Assembly (NCBI RefSeq): GCF_008629675.1
Contig: NZ_VWOX01000008.1
Span: forward strand, 310,001 to 374,000
Length of the DNA: 64,000 bases
Direction of reading: 5' to 3'
Source: Roseiconus nitratireducens
GTDB lineage: Bacteria; Planctomycetota; Planctomycetia; Pirellulales; Pirellulaceae
Position 1 is the first letter of the stretch, and each line of letters starts with the position of its first letter. Positions 1 through 9,147 of the stretch are shown here, piece by piece. The notes beneath the pieces are model-generated. The model had not been told where the DNA came from, searched no databases, and worked only from the letters and a program-made list of their open reading frames with translations. The position numbers and the translations under genes are program-made.

Positions 1-1134
1 CGCGGCAACAGCTACGACAAGGCCAATGCCCGATTCCAGGTCCGTCACGAAGCAACGAAGCGCGGGGCGACGGACGCCGACGGGAGTGCCTGGCACGCCG
101 ATCGCGTATTGGACTACTTGGACCAGCGATCCGCCTCCAACGACCGCGATCCGTTTTTGATCTATTTTGGATTTTCGCACCCCCACGATCCTCGCAACGG
201 CAAACCCGAGCTGAACGAAAAGTATGGAGCGATCAATCACACTGATCCCTCCTCCCCGCCGCCCGCGAATCCAAAACAGCCGCCGCTTCCGATCAACTAC
301 TTGCCCGAACACCCGTTTCCGCATGGACATCCCGGTCTTCGGGACGAGGAAAAGGTCAGCGGCGTCTGGAAGCGACGCGACGAGCGCACGATTCGCAACG
401 AGATCGGTCGCCAGTTTGCGTGCAGCGAAAACATTGACCGCCAGATCGGACGGGTCTTGGACAAACTGCGATCCCAGGGCGAATTGGACAACACCTACGT
501 GATCTACACCGCCGACCACGGGATGGCCATCGGACGGCACGGCTTGCAAGGCAAGCAGAATCTGTACGAGCACACCTGGCGCGTTCCCATGATCGTCAAA
601 GGTCCCGGTATCGCGGCGGGATCGCGCGCTGCCGGGAACGTGTACCTGATGGACGTGCTGGCGACGCTCTGTGACCTGTGTGGCTTGGAGGTCCCCGACA
701 CCAATGAAGGGGTCAGCTTTGTTCCCGTGTTGATGGGCAAACAGCCGGCGATTCGTGACGTGCTGTACGGTGTGTACAGTGGCGGAACGAAGCCCGGCAT
801 GCGATCGGTCAAGCAGGGCGATTGGAAGCTGATCAAGTACGACGTGCTGGACGGAACGGTCCGCCGAACGCAACTGTTCAACCTGGCCGCCAACCCCCAC
901 GAGTTTCTCGCGCCGCATCACGACAGCGACTTGGTCAATCAAGTCGGCTCTTCGGTCCAGGCCAACCAGGTCAACTTGGCGGACGCCCCGGAACACGCCC
1001 AGACTTTGGCCAGGATGGAGGCCCTGCTGCTGGAGCAAATGCGAGCTCACGACGATCCCTACCGACTGTGGGACCAACCGACTTCGGAGCTCACCAAGAC
1101 CGATCGTGCTGCTGCGACTTCGGAAGTCCGGTGA
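1..1134 (+). CDS. Sulfatase (C-terminal part, cut by left window edge)
   Basis: Hydrolyses sulfate esters, probably on polysaccharides; family members are usually exported. The frame is open from base 1, so the N-terminus with the CxPxR formylglycine site lies outside the window; 377 residues remain. Visible landmarks are SHPHDPR (a metal/substrate loop), the late metal site TADHGMAIGRHG near nt 510-545, and the typical LYEHTWRVPMIVKGPG segment that follows it. The C-terminal alpha/beta subdomain (VYSGGTKPGMRSVKQGDWKL, LFNLAANPHE) is complete. The next open frame starts 6 bp after the stop, so the gene may be co-transcribed with the cytochrome/DUF1549 protein. The family is certain; the substrate cannot be read from the sequence. 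Confidence 0.93.
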   Translation, partial: RGNSYDKANARFQVRHEATKRGATDADGSAWHADRVLDYLDQRSASNDRDPFLIYFGFSHPHDPRNGKPELNEKYGAINHTDPSSPPPANPKQPPLPINYLPEHPFPHGHPGLRDEEKVSGVWKRRDERTIRNEIGRQFACSENIDRQIGRVLDKLRSQGELDNTYVIYTADHGMAIGRHGLQGKQNLYEHTWRVPMIVKGPGIAAGSRAAGNVYLMDVLATLCDLCGLEVPDTNEGVSFVPVLMGKQPAIRDVLYGVYSGGTKPGMRSVKQGDWKLIKYDVLDGTVRRTQLFNLAANPHEFLAPHHDSDLVNQVGSSVQANQVNLADAPEHAQTLARMEALLLEQMRAHDDPYRLWDQPTSELTKTDRAAATSEVR

Positions 1135-1140
1135 TTCACG

Positions 1141-4100
1141 ATGGGATCACGTCGCCGTCACGATGCCGGCCGATTTTCTTGTTCAACGCAATTCTCTTGG
1201 GTAAACTTAACGATTCCCCGCCTCGCCACATCGAAGGCAGTCATTGACTTTCTGATGTCCCGCCTACTGCCCCCTCACTCGGAGGCCGTGCAGCTTTCCG
1301 AGTCAGTGAATGACCTGCTTTTTGAAATTCACCCTCCCTCCGGGAGGGTCAAAGGCGAGGCACGAGCCTTTGGGGAGGGTGTCTTCAATCACCTCATTAA
1401 ATCGATCACATCCGCCGTGCCCCTCCCCGCCTCGTCGCAAGCTCCTCCGCGACCCTCCCGGAGGGAGGGTGAAATAAAGCTGCGCGACCTCCTCGCCCTC
1501 GGGTTGATCTTTGCTGCGCCGTTGTTCGCTCCGGCGGACGGCGCCGAAGCCATTGATTTCAACCGCGACATTCGGCCAATCCTGTCGGACCATTGTTTTC
1601 AGTGTCACGGGCCCGACTCCCAGACCCGCCAAGCGGATCTGCGACTGGACACGTTCGCCGGCGCGACGGAAGACCTGGGGGGTTACGCCGCTTTGGTGCC
1701 GGGCGACGTTGATTCAAGCGAACTGCTGCGGCGAATCAACGCCGACGACGAACCGATGCCGCCGGTCGATGCCAAGATTCCCCTGAGCGACCAGCAAAAA
1801 GAACTTCTCCGATCCTGGATCCTGTCCGGCGGCGAATTTGACCAGCACTGGTCTTTCCGGCCATTGCAGCGACCGCGGATCCCCCAGGTTGCTCAGCCGA
1901 CCCGCAATCCAATCGACGCCTTCGTCGCCGAAAAACTGGAAGCGGCGGGACTGCCGTTTTCACCCGAAGCATCACCGCAAACTCTGATTCGCCGCGTCAC
2001 CTTGGACCTGACCGGTCTGCCACCGACGCCCGGCGAGGTCGATCAATTCGTCGCCGCGTATGAACGAACGCCAGAACTGGCCTGGGAACGTCTGGTCGAA
2101 CGTCTGATCGCATCGCCCCGCTACGGCGAAACGATGGCCCTGCCGTGGCTGGATGCGGCGCGTTTCGCGGATACCGATGGATACCAATACGACGGTCCGC
2201 GCTACCAATGGCGATATCGCGACTGGGTGATCGACGCCTACAACCGCAACCTGCCGTTTGATCAATTCACCATCGAACAGCTCGCCGGCGACTTGATCCC
2301 AGGTGCCGACCTGTCCCAGCACGTCGCAACGGCGTTCAATCGCAATCACCGCTACAACTCCGAAGCGGGCCTGGTCGTCGAGGAGTTTCTGCTGGAGAAC
2401 GCCGTTGATCGCGTCGACACCACGTCCACGTTGTGGATGGGACTGACCGTTGGCTGCGCACGCTGCCACGACCACAAATTCGATCCGATCACCCAGCAGG
2501 ATTACTACAGCCTGATCGCGTTCTTTAACAGTGTTCCGGAATCGGGTCGGGCCATCAAAAGTGGCAACTCGGAACCCGTGATGCTGGCCCCCGACGCACG
2601 TCAACAAACCCGTTGGGAATCGATGCGCCAAGCCGTTTCCGACGCCCGGGCGGCATTGCGGCCCACTTCGACGAAACCGGCCGAAGGTGTGTTGATCGAT
2701 CGAGGCATCGCGCACCACTTTCCGCTTGACTCGCTTCCCGAAAGCCAGGCTGCCGCCCGCGGCAAGGCGACGTTTGAAGAAGATGCGCTGCAGTTGGACG
2801 GAGCCTCCTCGCTGGAACTGACCGGATTGAAGAAGTCCGTCACGTTTCGTGCCAACCAACCGTTCACCGTGTCCTTCTGGATCCGCCCTGACGATTCACA
2901 GGACGGCATCATCCTGTCACGTCAGAACCCCGGCACCACCCGACCCGGGATCGAGGTCGCTCTGGTTGACGGAGGAAAAGTCCGCTTCGACTTGATCACC
3001 CGCTGGCGGGCAGGCGTGGGACGCGTGACTTCCGAACACGGTTTGCCGACCGGCACGTGGTCCCACGTCACGCTGACCAACGACGGATCGCAAAGCGCCA
3101 ACGGGCAAAAGATCTACATCAATGGGCAACCGGTCGTGACGGTCGTGGACGACAACACCAACAGCAACACCGGGGGCGTGAAACCGGATCGTCCGCTGAT
3201 CGTTGGTGCGGGGATTCGCCCCGGATCAAGATCGCTGCGCGGCGCCTTGCGCGACCTCCGGATTTACAGCGTCGCACTGTGGTCGGACGAGATCGAAGTT
3301 CTGGGTGCCCCGGCGGACAGCGAAATAAGGACGCGTTTCGCACGCATCAAGCCGACGCCACCGTACGAGCGGTACGTTGATCTGCGACTGCAACTGCAGG
3401 CGTACGAAGAATCCTTGCCAACCGTGATGGTGATGCGCGAAGCGGAAGCACCCAAGCCGACCTACGTCCGGCGGCGGGGCGTCTACAACGACCTCGGTGA
3501 TCGGGTGCAACGAAGTGTCCCCGCCATGCTGCCGCCGATGGATGAATCCTTGCCTCGCAATCGGCTGGGACTGGCGCGGTGGTTGGTTTCACCAGAACAC
3601 CCGCTGACCGCCAGGGTCGCGGTCAATCGATACTGGCAGAAATACTTCGGGGCCGGGCTGGTGAAGACCCCCGAGGACTTCGGAACACAGAGCGAAGCGC
3701 CCAGCCACCCTGAATTGCTCGATTGGTTGGCCGTGACCTTCATCGAAAGTGGATGGAACATCGCCGAAATGCAAAAGCTGATTGTTGGCAGCCGAACGTA
3801 CCGCCAGCAATCGCAGGTGACGCCCCGGCATCGCGTCGCCGATCCGCAGAATCGCCTGCTGTCCCGAGCTCCCCGGTTGCGATTGAGCGGACAGGCAATT
3901 CGTGATCAGGCACTGTACGTCTCCGGACTGCTATGCGAGCAGGTCGGCGGACCTTCGGTTAGCCCGTACCAGCCGGACGGATTGTGGGCCGAAATGAGCA
4001 TGGGCATGAAGTACAAACCGTCCACCGGCGCTGACCTGTACCGGCGGAGCTTGTACACGATCTGGAAACGCACCGTGGCGCCGCCGGTGATGTCGGTCTT

Positions 4101-4482
4101 CGACGCGGCCGACCGGGAATCGTGTCAGGTCCGCCGCGAGCAAACCAACACACCGCTGCAGGCATTGACGCTGCTGAACGAAACCGGATTTGTCGAAAGC
4201 GCCCGGCACCTTGCCGCCCGCATGTTGCGCCAACGAGATCCGCTGCAATACGGATTCCGTTCACTGACAGCACGCCAACCCGATGCGGAGGAGTTGGCGG
4301 TACTGCGCAAAGCGTGGCAGGACTACCGCGATCACTTCGAATCGCGACCGGAGCAAGCGGCGGAACTGATCGCCGTGGGACAGTCGCCGGTGTGCGACGA
4401 TCTTCCCGCAACCGAGGTCGCGGCGATGACGTCCGTGGCCAACCTGCTGCTGAATCTGGACGAAGTCATTACCCGTGAATGA
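1141..4482 (+). CDS. Planctomycete c-type cytochrome / DUF1549 / LamG / DUF1553 protein
   Basis: Large exported haem protein of a family highly expanded in planctomycetes; its biochemical role is unknown. Order of parts: planctomycete cytochrome C domain with a CFQCH haem site near nt 1594, DUF1549 with the second haem site CARCHDHKFDP near nt 2455, a LamG-like insert (nt about 2760-3330) and DUF1553 to the end (AVNRYWQKYFGAGLV, TNTPLQALTLLN). The start is uncertain. The coordinates give the longest frame (ATG 1141; another ATG at 1255), but the first 110 or so residues match no domain and cross an inverted repeat at 1328-1473. A good signal peptide (RDLLALGLIFAAPLF) begins only after the repeat, where just non-ATG codons are in frame (CTG 1480, TTG 1504). 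The stop overlaps the next ATG by 4 bp, so the two genes are probably translationally coupled. Confidence 0.9.
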   Translation: MGSRRRHDAGRFSCSTQFSWVNLTIPRLATSKAVIDFLMSRLLPPHSEAVQLSESVNDLLFEIHPPSGRVKGEARAFGEGVFNHLIKSITSAVPLPASSQAPPRPSRREGEIKLRDLLALGLIFAAPLFAPADGAEAIDFNRDIRPILSDHCFQCHGPDSQTRQADLRLDTFAGATEDLGGYAALVPGDVDSSELLRRINADDEPMPPVDAKIPLSDQQKELLRSWILSGGEFDQHWSFRPLQRPRIPQVAQPTRNPIDAFVAEKLEAAGLPFSPEASPQTLIRRVTLDLTGLPPTPGEVDQFVAAYERTPELAWERLVERLIASPRYGETMALPWLDAARFADTDGYQYDGPRYQWRYRDWVIDAYNRNLPFDQFTIEQLAGDLIPGADLSQHVATAFNRNHRYNSEAGLVVEEFLLENAVDRVDTTSTLWMGLTVGCARCHDHKFDPITQQDYYSLIAFFNSVPESGRAIKSGNSEPVMLAPDARQQTRWESMRQAVSDARAALRPTSTKPAEGVLIDRGIAHHFPLDSLPESQAAARGKATFEEDALQLDGASSLELTGLKKSVTFRANQPFTVSFWIRPDDSQDGIILSRQNPGTTRPGIEVALVDGGKVRFDLITRWRAGVGRVTSEHGLPTGTWSHVTLTNDGSQSANGQKIYINGQPVVTVVDDNTNSNTGGVKPDRPLIVGAGIRPGSRSLRGALRDLRIYSVALWSDEIEVLGAPADSEIRTRFARIKPTPPYERYVDLRLQLQAYEESLPTVMVMREAEAPKPTYVRRRGVYNDLGDRVQRSVPAMLPPMDESLPRNRLGLARWLVSPEHPLTARVAVNRYWQKYFGAGLVKTPEDFGTQSEAPSHPELLDWLAVTFIESGWNIAEMQKLIVGSRTYRQQSQVTPRHRVADPQNRLLSRAPRLRLSGQAIRDQALYVSGLLCEQVGGPSVSPYQPDGLWAEMSMGMKYKPSTGADLYRRSLYTIWKRTVAPPVMSVFDAADRESCQVRREQTNTPLQALTLLNETGFVESARHLAARMLRQRDPLQYGFRSLTARQPDAEELAVLRKAWQDYRDHFESRPEQAAELIAVGQSPVCDDLPATEVAAMTSVANLLLNLDEVITRE
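1328..1473. repeat. Palindromic element with 23-bp inverted repeats
   Basis: Bases 1328-1350 and 1451-1473 are exact reverse complements of each other (core CCCTCCCTCCGGGAGGG), and each arm is itself nearly palindromic. The 100 bp between them include a GGCGAGGCACGAGCC stretch. The outer edge GGAGGGTGAAATAAA resembles the GGGTGAAATAAA edge of the hairpin at 46080-46099, and GGAGGGTGA also occurs in the hairpin at 30169-30195, which suggests one repeat family. Here it lies inside the open frame at the 5' end of the cytochrome/DUF1549 gene. Confidence 0.8.
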
Positions 4483-5924
4483 GTGATCTCGCTGTGATGT
4501 TTCCAAACCCGGGGCGTCGTGACTTCCTTGCCAGCGGTGCACTTGGGCTCAGCGGCATCGCACTGAGTTCATTGCTGGGACGCGGCACTGCCGATGCCGC
4601 GCGCCTCGCCACCGATCCGCCGGCGGACTACCTGCGATTCGCCCCCAAGGCCAAACGGGTGATCTACCTGTTTCAAAGCGGTGGACCGCCCCAGCACGAT
4701 CTGTTCGACCACAAGCCGTTGTTGGAAAAGGTTCATGGTCAGGAAGTTCCCGAATCTGTCTTTCAGGGACAACGGTTGACGGGAATGACGGCCGGCCAAA
4801 GCTCCTTTCCGGTGGCGAAAAGTCTGTTCAAGTTCTCCCGGTTCGGCCAATCCGGAATCGAACTCAACCGCGAGCTGCTTCCCCACCTGGGCGGCGTGGC
4901 CGATGAGATCGCGGTGATTCGTTCGATGCACACCGAAGCGATCAATCACGACCCCGCCATCACGTTCTTTCAAACCGGTTTCCAATTGGCGGGCCGACCC
5001 AGTGTCGGTGCCTGGACCAGCTACGGACTAGGAAGCGAGAATGAGAACTTGCCGGCCTACGTGGCGATGACGTCCAACCGTGGTGGCCAGGCGTTGTATG
5101 ACCGATTGTGGGGTTCCGGCTTCCTGCCGTCGCATCATCAGGGCGTGCGGTTTCGTAGCGGAAGTGATCCGGTGTTGTACCTGGGCAATCCGGCGGGCAT
5201 GTCGGATTCGCTGCGGCGACAAACGCTTGATCATCTGGGACAACTCAACGCGATGCGATTCGAGCAGGTCGGCGACGCGGAAATCCAGACCCGCATCGCG
5301 CAGTACGAGATGGCCTATCGGATGCAAACCTCGGTGCCGGAATTGACGGACCTGAGCACGGAGCCGGAAGACACCTTCCGGCTTTACGGTGAAGACGCCC
5401 GGCGGCCGGGAACGTTCGCGTACAACGCACTGATGGCACGGCGGTTGTCCGAGCAGGGCGTGCGATTCGTCCAGCTGTTTCATCGCGGTTGGGATACCCA
5501 CAACGGGTTGCCCAAACAACTCCGCCAGCGTTGCGGGGAAACCGACCAGGCGAGCGCGGCGCTGCTGTCGGACTTAAAACGACGGGGCCTGCTGGACGAG
5601 ACTCTGGTCATCTGGGGTGGCGAGTTTGGGCGAACCGTTTATTGCCAAGGCGACCTGTCGCCCAACGCCTACGGTCGTGATCACCATCCGCGATGCTTCA
5701 GCATTTGGTTGGCCGGCGGCGGAATCAAGGGCGGAACCGTCCACGGAAAGACGGACGAATACGGCTACAACATCGTGGAAAACCCCGTCAGCGTGCACGA
5801 CCTGCACGCCACCCTGCTACACTTGATGGGAATCGACCACGAACGGCTGACGTTCAAGTTCCAGGGCCGGCATTACCGCCTGACCGACGTGCACGGCAAA
5901 GTGGTCCAGCCCATCCTCGCGTAA
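4479..5924 (+). CDS. DUF1501 family protein, Tat-exported
   Basis: Member of DUF1501, a family distantly related to the alkaline phosphatase/sulfatase fold and usually encoded next to DUF1549/DUF1553 proteins; no activity is established. The 481-residue protein starts with a twin-arginine signal (RRDFLASGALGLSGIAL, residues 13-29), indicating folded export. Family landmarks are FQSGGPPQHDLFDHKP, the RSMHTEAINHDPA region, GWDTHNGLP, LVIWGGEFGRT and GRDHHPRCFSIWLAGGGIKGG. The ATG overlaps the TGA of the upstream gene (ATGA). It forms an operon-like pair with the cytochrome gene and possibly the sulfatase before it. Confidence 0.93.
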   Translation: MSDLAVMFPNPGRRDFLASGALGLSGIALSSLLGRGTADAARLATDPPADYLRFAPKAKRVIYLFQSGGPPQHDLFDHKPLLEKVHGQEVPESVFQGQRLTGMTAGQSSFPVAKSLFKFSRFGQSGIELNRELLPHLGGVADEIAVIRSMHTEAINHDPAITFFQTGFQLAGRPSVGAWTSYGLGSENENLPAYVAMTSNRGGQALYDRLWGSGFLPSHHQGVRFRSGSDPVLYLGNPAGMSDSLRRQTLDHLGQLNAMRFEQVGDAEIQTRIAQYEMAYRMQTSVPELTDLSTEPEDTFRLYGEDARRPGTFAYNALMARRLSEQGVRFVQLFHRGWDTHNGLPKQLRQRCGETDQASAALLSDLKRRGLLDETLVIWGGEFGRTVYCQGDLSPNAYGRDHHPRCFSIWLAGGGIKGGTVHGKTDEYGYNIVENPVSVHDLHATLLHLMGIDHERLTFKFQGRHYRLTDVHGKVVQPILA

Positions 5925-6217
5925 GTCAGGTATTAGGGACTTCATTAACGGCGATTTTTGACTCCGGTCACCTCAGGAACGACCAAGTATCCGTTGGTGC
6001 TCTCCTGTTCTGAACGCCTCAATTCCCGCCGGCGTCTGCCGCTGGTGAAGGTCCGGAGAACTGTGACGCTCACATGGGTGAAATCGTCCGAAGCGGATTC
6101 GGAGCAGGGCTTCAAGCTGGCGGTTGGTCCAGCCTCCGCAGGGTGAGCGTGAAAGGCTCTTCATGGTCAGACAGGTGTGTCACCACCGTAAGATCGCACA
6201 CATTTCAAGTTGGAATC

Positions 6218-7867
6218 TTAACGTTGGTCCGAGCGAATCAATTTGTTCGCATCTTCTCGGGACGGTTTGTTGTCGATCAGACAGATTTGATCAGACGGCG
6301 ATGCGGTCGTAGCCTCGTTCTCAGAAACGATGGGTTCCGATGCCGGCTTCTCAATAACGAACACCGCACGGTGAAATTTTCTGGCGGAGTTTCTCCTGGC
6401 ATTCACGTGACCTTCGGCGGAGTGCAGAGCGTGTCGCCAACCAGTTACTTCGTTATCTGTCATCACGACCGTTGATCCCTTCAGCCCCCAGATCGCGAAA
6501 TTCGGCGGACCGACTTTACGCAGGGCTGTTCCATGGAACCGGTTATTTGCAGCCACCACAGTTCCCGCGACCCGGATCCCCGCAACGCCGCCCCCGCGGA
6601 TGACATTCTGCTTGAAAGTTGCAACCGATCCGGCAAACACCATCACGATCGGCGGTAGGCCGTCCTTTCGGGAAAGTTCGTTGCCAACCAGGTCGACCGT
6701 CCAGCCGGGATTGATGCCAACGGCCACTAGTGCGTTGTCGATCACGCGGTTGTTCTCAACGTGCGACTTGCCATCTTTGCCACTCGCAAACCCGATCCCT
6801 GACCTATTGTTTTGGTGCAGGTAGTTGCCGATCAGTACGGTCTCCGTGCCGCCCATCTGGCCAATACCCGACTCTTCATTTTCAAAGCACTCGTTTTCGA
6901 TGATTCTGGGGGTGGCTCGCGTGCGTACGCCAATTCCGGCGAGCTTGTTTCGGTAACAGCGATTCTTGCGGATCGTTGGAGCTGCGTTTTCACTCACGCC
7001 GATGCCGGCCATCTCGTTTTCATAACAATCGTTGTCTTCGATCAGTGGACGCGTGTCGCTACCGGTCCGTACTCCGATCCCTGCCCGACGATTCCGGTAG
7101 CACTTGTTTCTGCGCACTTCCGGTGACGAATCATCGCTGATGCCAATCCCCGCTCGCACGTTACCGTAGCACACGTTATTGACCACAAGCGGACTGGCTG
7201 AGCTGTGGCCGATGCCAGCATAGAAGTTCTCGAAGCAAGTATTGCCACGTATGGTGGCCCTGGAGCCGTTCATCGATCCGATGCCGGCGCCCATGTTGCG
7301 ATAACAGACATTGTTCTCGACCAGAGGGGAACACATCTTGCCTTCGACGCCAACGATACCGATCCCAGAATCTCCGATGTGATAAACAATGTTATTGCGA
7401 ATCTCGCACGTTGCACCGACTGCCGCGATGCCTACCACACCCGGAGCTCCTATGTGCTCGTACAACTGATTGTCGCCTTGACTGGCATGATGCGTTTTCC
7501 ATTCATTGTCGTCGTAGATGCCCACGTTGCGAATGGTAAAACCATCAAGCGTCGCCCCCTCGGCCATCTCAACGCCTGCTCCGGAGCCCTGTTCTTTGCC
7601 ACCGTCAATAATCGTCGCCTCAGCCCTCTTGAGGCCCAACTTGCCCTGCAAGTCATCTCCTTCGCTCCGCAATGTGACGTTGGCCTTCAGCACAACACGT
7701 TCGGTGTACGTGCCGGGCTCGACCACCACAGTGTCGCCAGCTGCCGCTGCATCGATTGCAGCCTGGAGCGTCACATAGTTCTCGGGTACTCGCAGTTCGG
7801 CAGCGCTGGCAAGCTGAGCGAGAAGAACAAACAGCAGGAGCGGTCCTACACGAGGGACAATGAACAT
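6218..7867 (-). CDS. Secreted right-handed parallel beta-helix repeat protein (NosD-like)
   Basis: 549-residue exported protein with a Sec signal peptide (residues 1-22, LLLFVLLAQLASA). After it comes the classic entry to a pectin-lyase-like beta-helix (LQAAIDAAAAGDTVVVEPGTY). Residues of about 150-400 are a run of rungs of 22-25 residues built on N-x-CY-x-N-xx-AGIG, for example NNVCYGNVRAGIG and NKCYRNRRAGIG, with stacked Asn ladders and regularly spaced Cys. Such folds occur in polysaccharide lyases, mannuronan epimerases and NosD-type surface proteins; no catalytic residues of a known lyase were recognised, so binding or structural roles are equally possible. It stands alone, convergent with the DUF1501 gene and with a 293-bp spacer in which nothing was recognised. 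Confidence 0.88.
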   Translation of the reverse strand: MFIVPRVGPLLLFVLLAQLASAAELRVPENYVTLQAAIDAAAAGDTVVVEPGTYTERVVLKANVTLRSEGDDLQGKLGLKRAEATIIDGGKEQGSGAGVEMAEGATLDGFTIRNVGIYDDNEWKTHHASQGDNQLYEHIGAPGVVGIAAVGATCEIRNNIVYHIGDSGIGIVGVEGKMCSPLVENNVCYRNMGAGIGSMNGSRATIRGNTCFENFYAGIGHSSASPLVVNNVCYGNVRAGIGISDDSSPEVRRNKCYRNRRAGIGVRTGSDTRPLIEDNDCYENEMAGIGVSENAAPTIRKNRCYRNKLAGIGVRTRATPRIIENECFENEESGIGQMGGTETVLIGNYLHQNNRSGIGFASGKDGKSHVENNRVIDNALVAVGINPGWTVDLVGNELSRKDGLPPIVMVFAGSVATFKQNVIRGGGVAGIRVAGTVVAANNRFHGTALRKVGPPNFAIWGLKGSTVVMTDNEVTGWRHALHSAEGHVNARRNSARKFHRAVFVIEKPASEPIVSENEATTASPSDQICLIDNKPSREDANKLIRSDQR

Positions 7868-7902
7868 CTTACGAGAGTCTCCAGGGGCCTGTCATCCGAT
7901 TC

Positions 7903-8130
7903 TCAGTTCTGTTCGTTGTACACTAGTCGAACCGTCTCGGCGAACTCGTCGTTGGGCCAGAAATCGGGCACGACTTCGGAGTTGCCCTTGATCTGCATCA
8001 TCTCGATCAAGGTCTCCATACCGGCCCGCGTCTCGACATAGGACTTGGTGATCGCTTGCTCCTCGGCGGCATCATGGGTCAGTGAGAAAGTGAGGCGCCG
8101 GGCAAGCTGCCGCCGGACCTTGCTTGACTC
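7903..8130 (-). pseudogene. Gene remnant of unknown function, 5' part replaced by a repeat
   Basis: About 70 codons in one frame read like real protein (RRQLARRLTFSLTHDAAEEQAI ending in AETVRLVYNEQN, broken here for length: RRQLARRLTFSL, THDAAEEQAI). Upstream, the same frame runs straight into the palindromic repeat at 8130-8249, where the translation becomes low-complexity Arg/Gly/Ala. The fragment loosely resembles the C-terminal tail of DUF1585-type cytochrome proteins (RxLAxxLTFxLT), but the match is too weak for a firm family. Most likely it is the 3' end of a gene whose body was lost. It could also be a short expressed protein starting within the repeat. Confidence 0.35.
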
Positions 8131-8249
8131 CAGTCGCAAAGCGACGACAGCCCCCTGCCGTCGGCGCGAGCCGACGGAAACGGCCGCCAGAACACCACCA
8201 GCCGCGGAGCGGCGACAGCGACTCCGGATCACCGAGAGACGAGGCAATC
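8130..8249. repeat. Composite palindromic repeat, copy A
   Basis: Contains the block GCGACGACAGCCCCCTGCCG, then a perfect 8-bp stem CCGTCGGC/GCCGACGG with a GCGA loop (8158-8177), a short variable spacer, and CCACCAGCCGCGGAGCGGCG with an inner GCCGC/GCGGC stem. The same order of parts recurs at 30212-30331 and 63600-63690. It sits between the remnant on - and the STAS gene on +. Confidence 0.85.
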
Positions 8250-8273
8250 CTTTCATTGGTTCCCGATTCCCTG

Positions 8274-8723
8274 ATGATCATCTCTTCAAGAACTCCCGAA
8301 GGCGAGCCAAACCGATGTCCGATCTGCCGCGAAGAGATTTGGCTGGATCCCTCACAGCCGACTGGGGATGCTCCGTGTCCGAACTGCGGTCACTTGCTTT
8401 GGTTTTCCGATCCGCCAATCGCCGTTGTGACTTTTACTTCCGGCGAAGTTGTCGACGAGTCTTCCTGGGATCAATTGATGCATCTGGGAACTGCCCGTCA
8501 ACCTCCAAGACTATTGCTGAACGTCGAGAACATCTCCTTGCCTTCATCTACCGCGCTGACGCAACTTGTCGTTTTGAATAGAAAAATCAAAGAGCAAGGT
8601 GGCCGACTCGTGCTTTGTAACATCAGTCCCAATCTGAACGAGCTGTTCAAAATCATGCGAGTCAGAACGCGATTCGAAATTTATTCGGATCAAGAAGCAG
8701 CGTTTAAAGCACTGGCTGACTGA
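8274..8723 (+). CDS. Zinc-ribbon plus STAS domain protein (anti-sigma factor antagonist-like)
   Basis: 149 residues from the ATG at 8274. An in-frame start further upstream would translate the repeat and is rejected. A four-Cys zinc ribbon (C15PIC18 and C35PNC38) is followed by a STAS domain (residues about 47-148). The STAS region shows the usual LLLNVENISLPSSTALTQLV core, where the phosphorylatable Ser/Thr of SpoIIAA-like proteins would lie, and RLVLCNISPNLNELFKIM. STAS proteins of this type bind anti-sigma factors or kinases in partner-switch regulation. The downstream neighbour is a Ser/Thr kinase-WD40 protein, but the 424-bp gap argues against one simple operon. A phosphorylation link is an inference. 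Confidence 0.85.
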   Translation: MIISSRTPEGEPNRCPICREEIWLDPSQPTGDAPCPNCGHLLWFSDPPIAVVTFTSGEVVDESSWDQLMHLGTARQPPRLLLNVENISLPSSTALTQLVVLNRKIKEQGGRLVLCNISPNLNELFKIMRVRTRFEIYSDQEAAFKALAD

Positions 8724-9147
8724 ATGAAACCAACGATCGTGATCGCGGCAGAGGAACCGCCAGTGGTGAAGAGCTTGGCACGGAAGAAATCTCTCGATTC
8801 GATGTATCGACCGAAGCTCTCCGCTGAACTTCAGAAACGCTCGAATCGCCGTCGGTGTACCCCCGTTCGGAACACACTGATTCTTGCCGGCGACGCCCGC
8901 CGGACCGAGTTCGCAGGCCGAGAAAGTCGCGTCGGTCTCCACCACCTCGTGCAATTCGCGAAGCCTGTTCGACGCCTCGGTGGATCCAACTTCGTGGCGT
9001 TGCGATCCACGCTTCCCTGTCGATTCAGGGTGTCCCTCGTTCGAACCACCTGCGCAATCCCCTCGAATTGTGGATCGCCGCGCATCCACCTGCTAGAAAA
9101 GGGCTCATTACCGTAACAGGTATTGTTCGTGCACTCAGGTACACCGC
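8724..9147. other. Non-coding spacer between STAS and kinase genes
   Basis: 424 bp in which no convincing gene, RNA or repeat was found. Short frames on both strands are rich in Arg, Pro and Ser and look like chance readings. It presumably carries the promoter of the kinase gene, but no clear promoter could be picked out. Confidence 0.5.

Noticed and set aside
8544..9089. 181-codon open frame on -
   Set aside because: Overlaps the STAS gene antisense and has no protein-like features.
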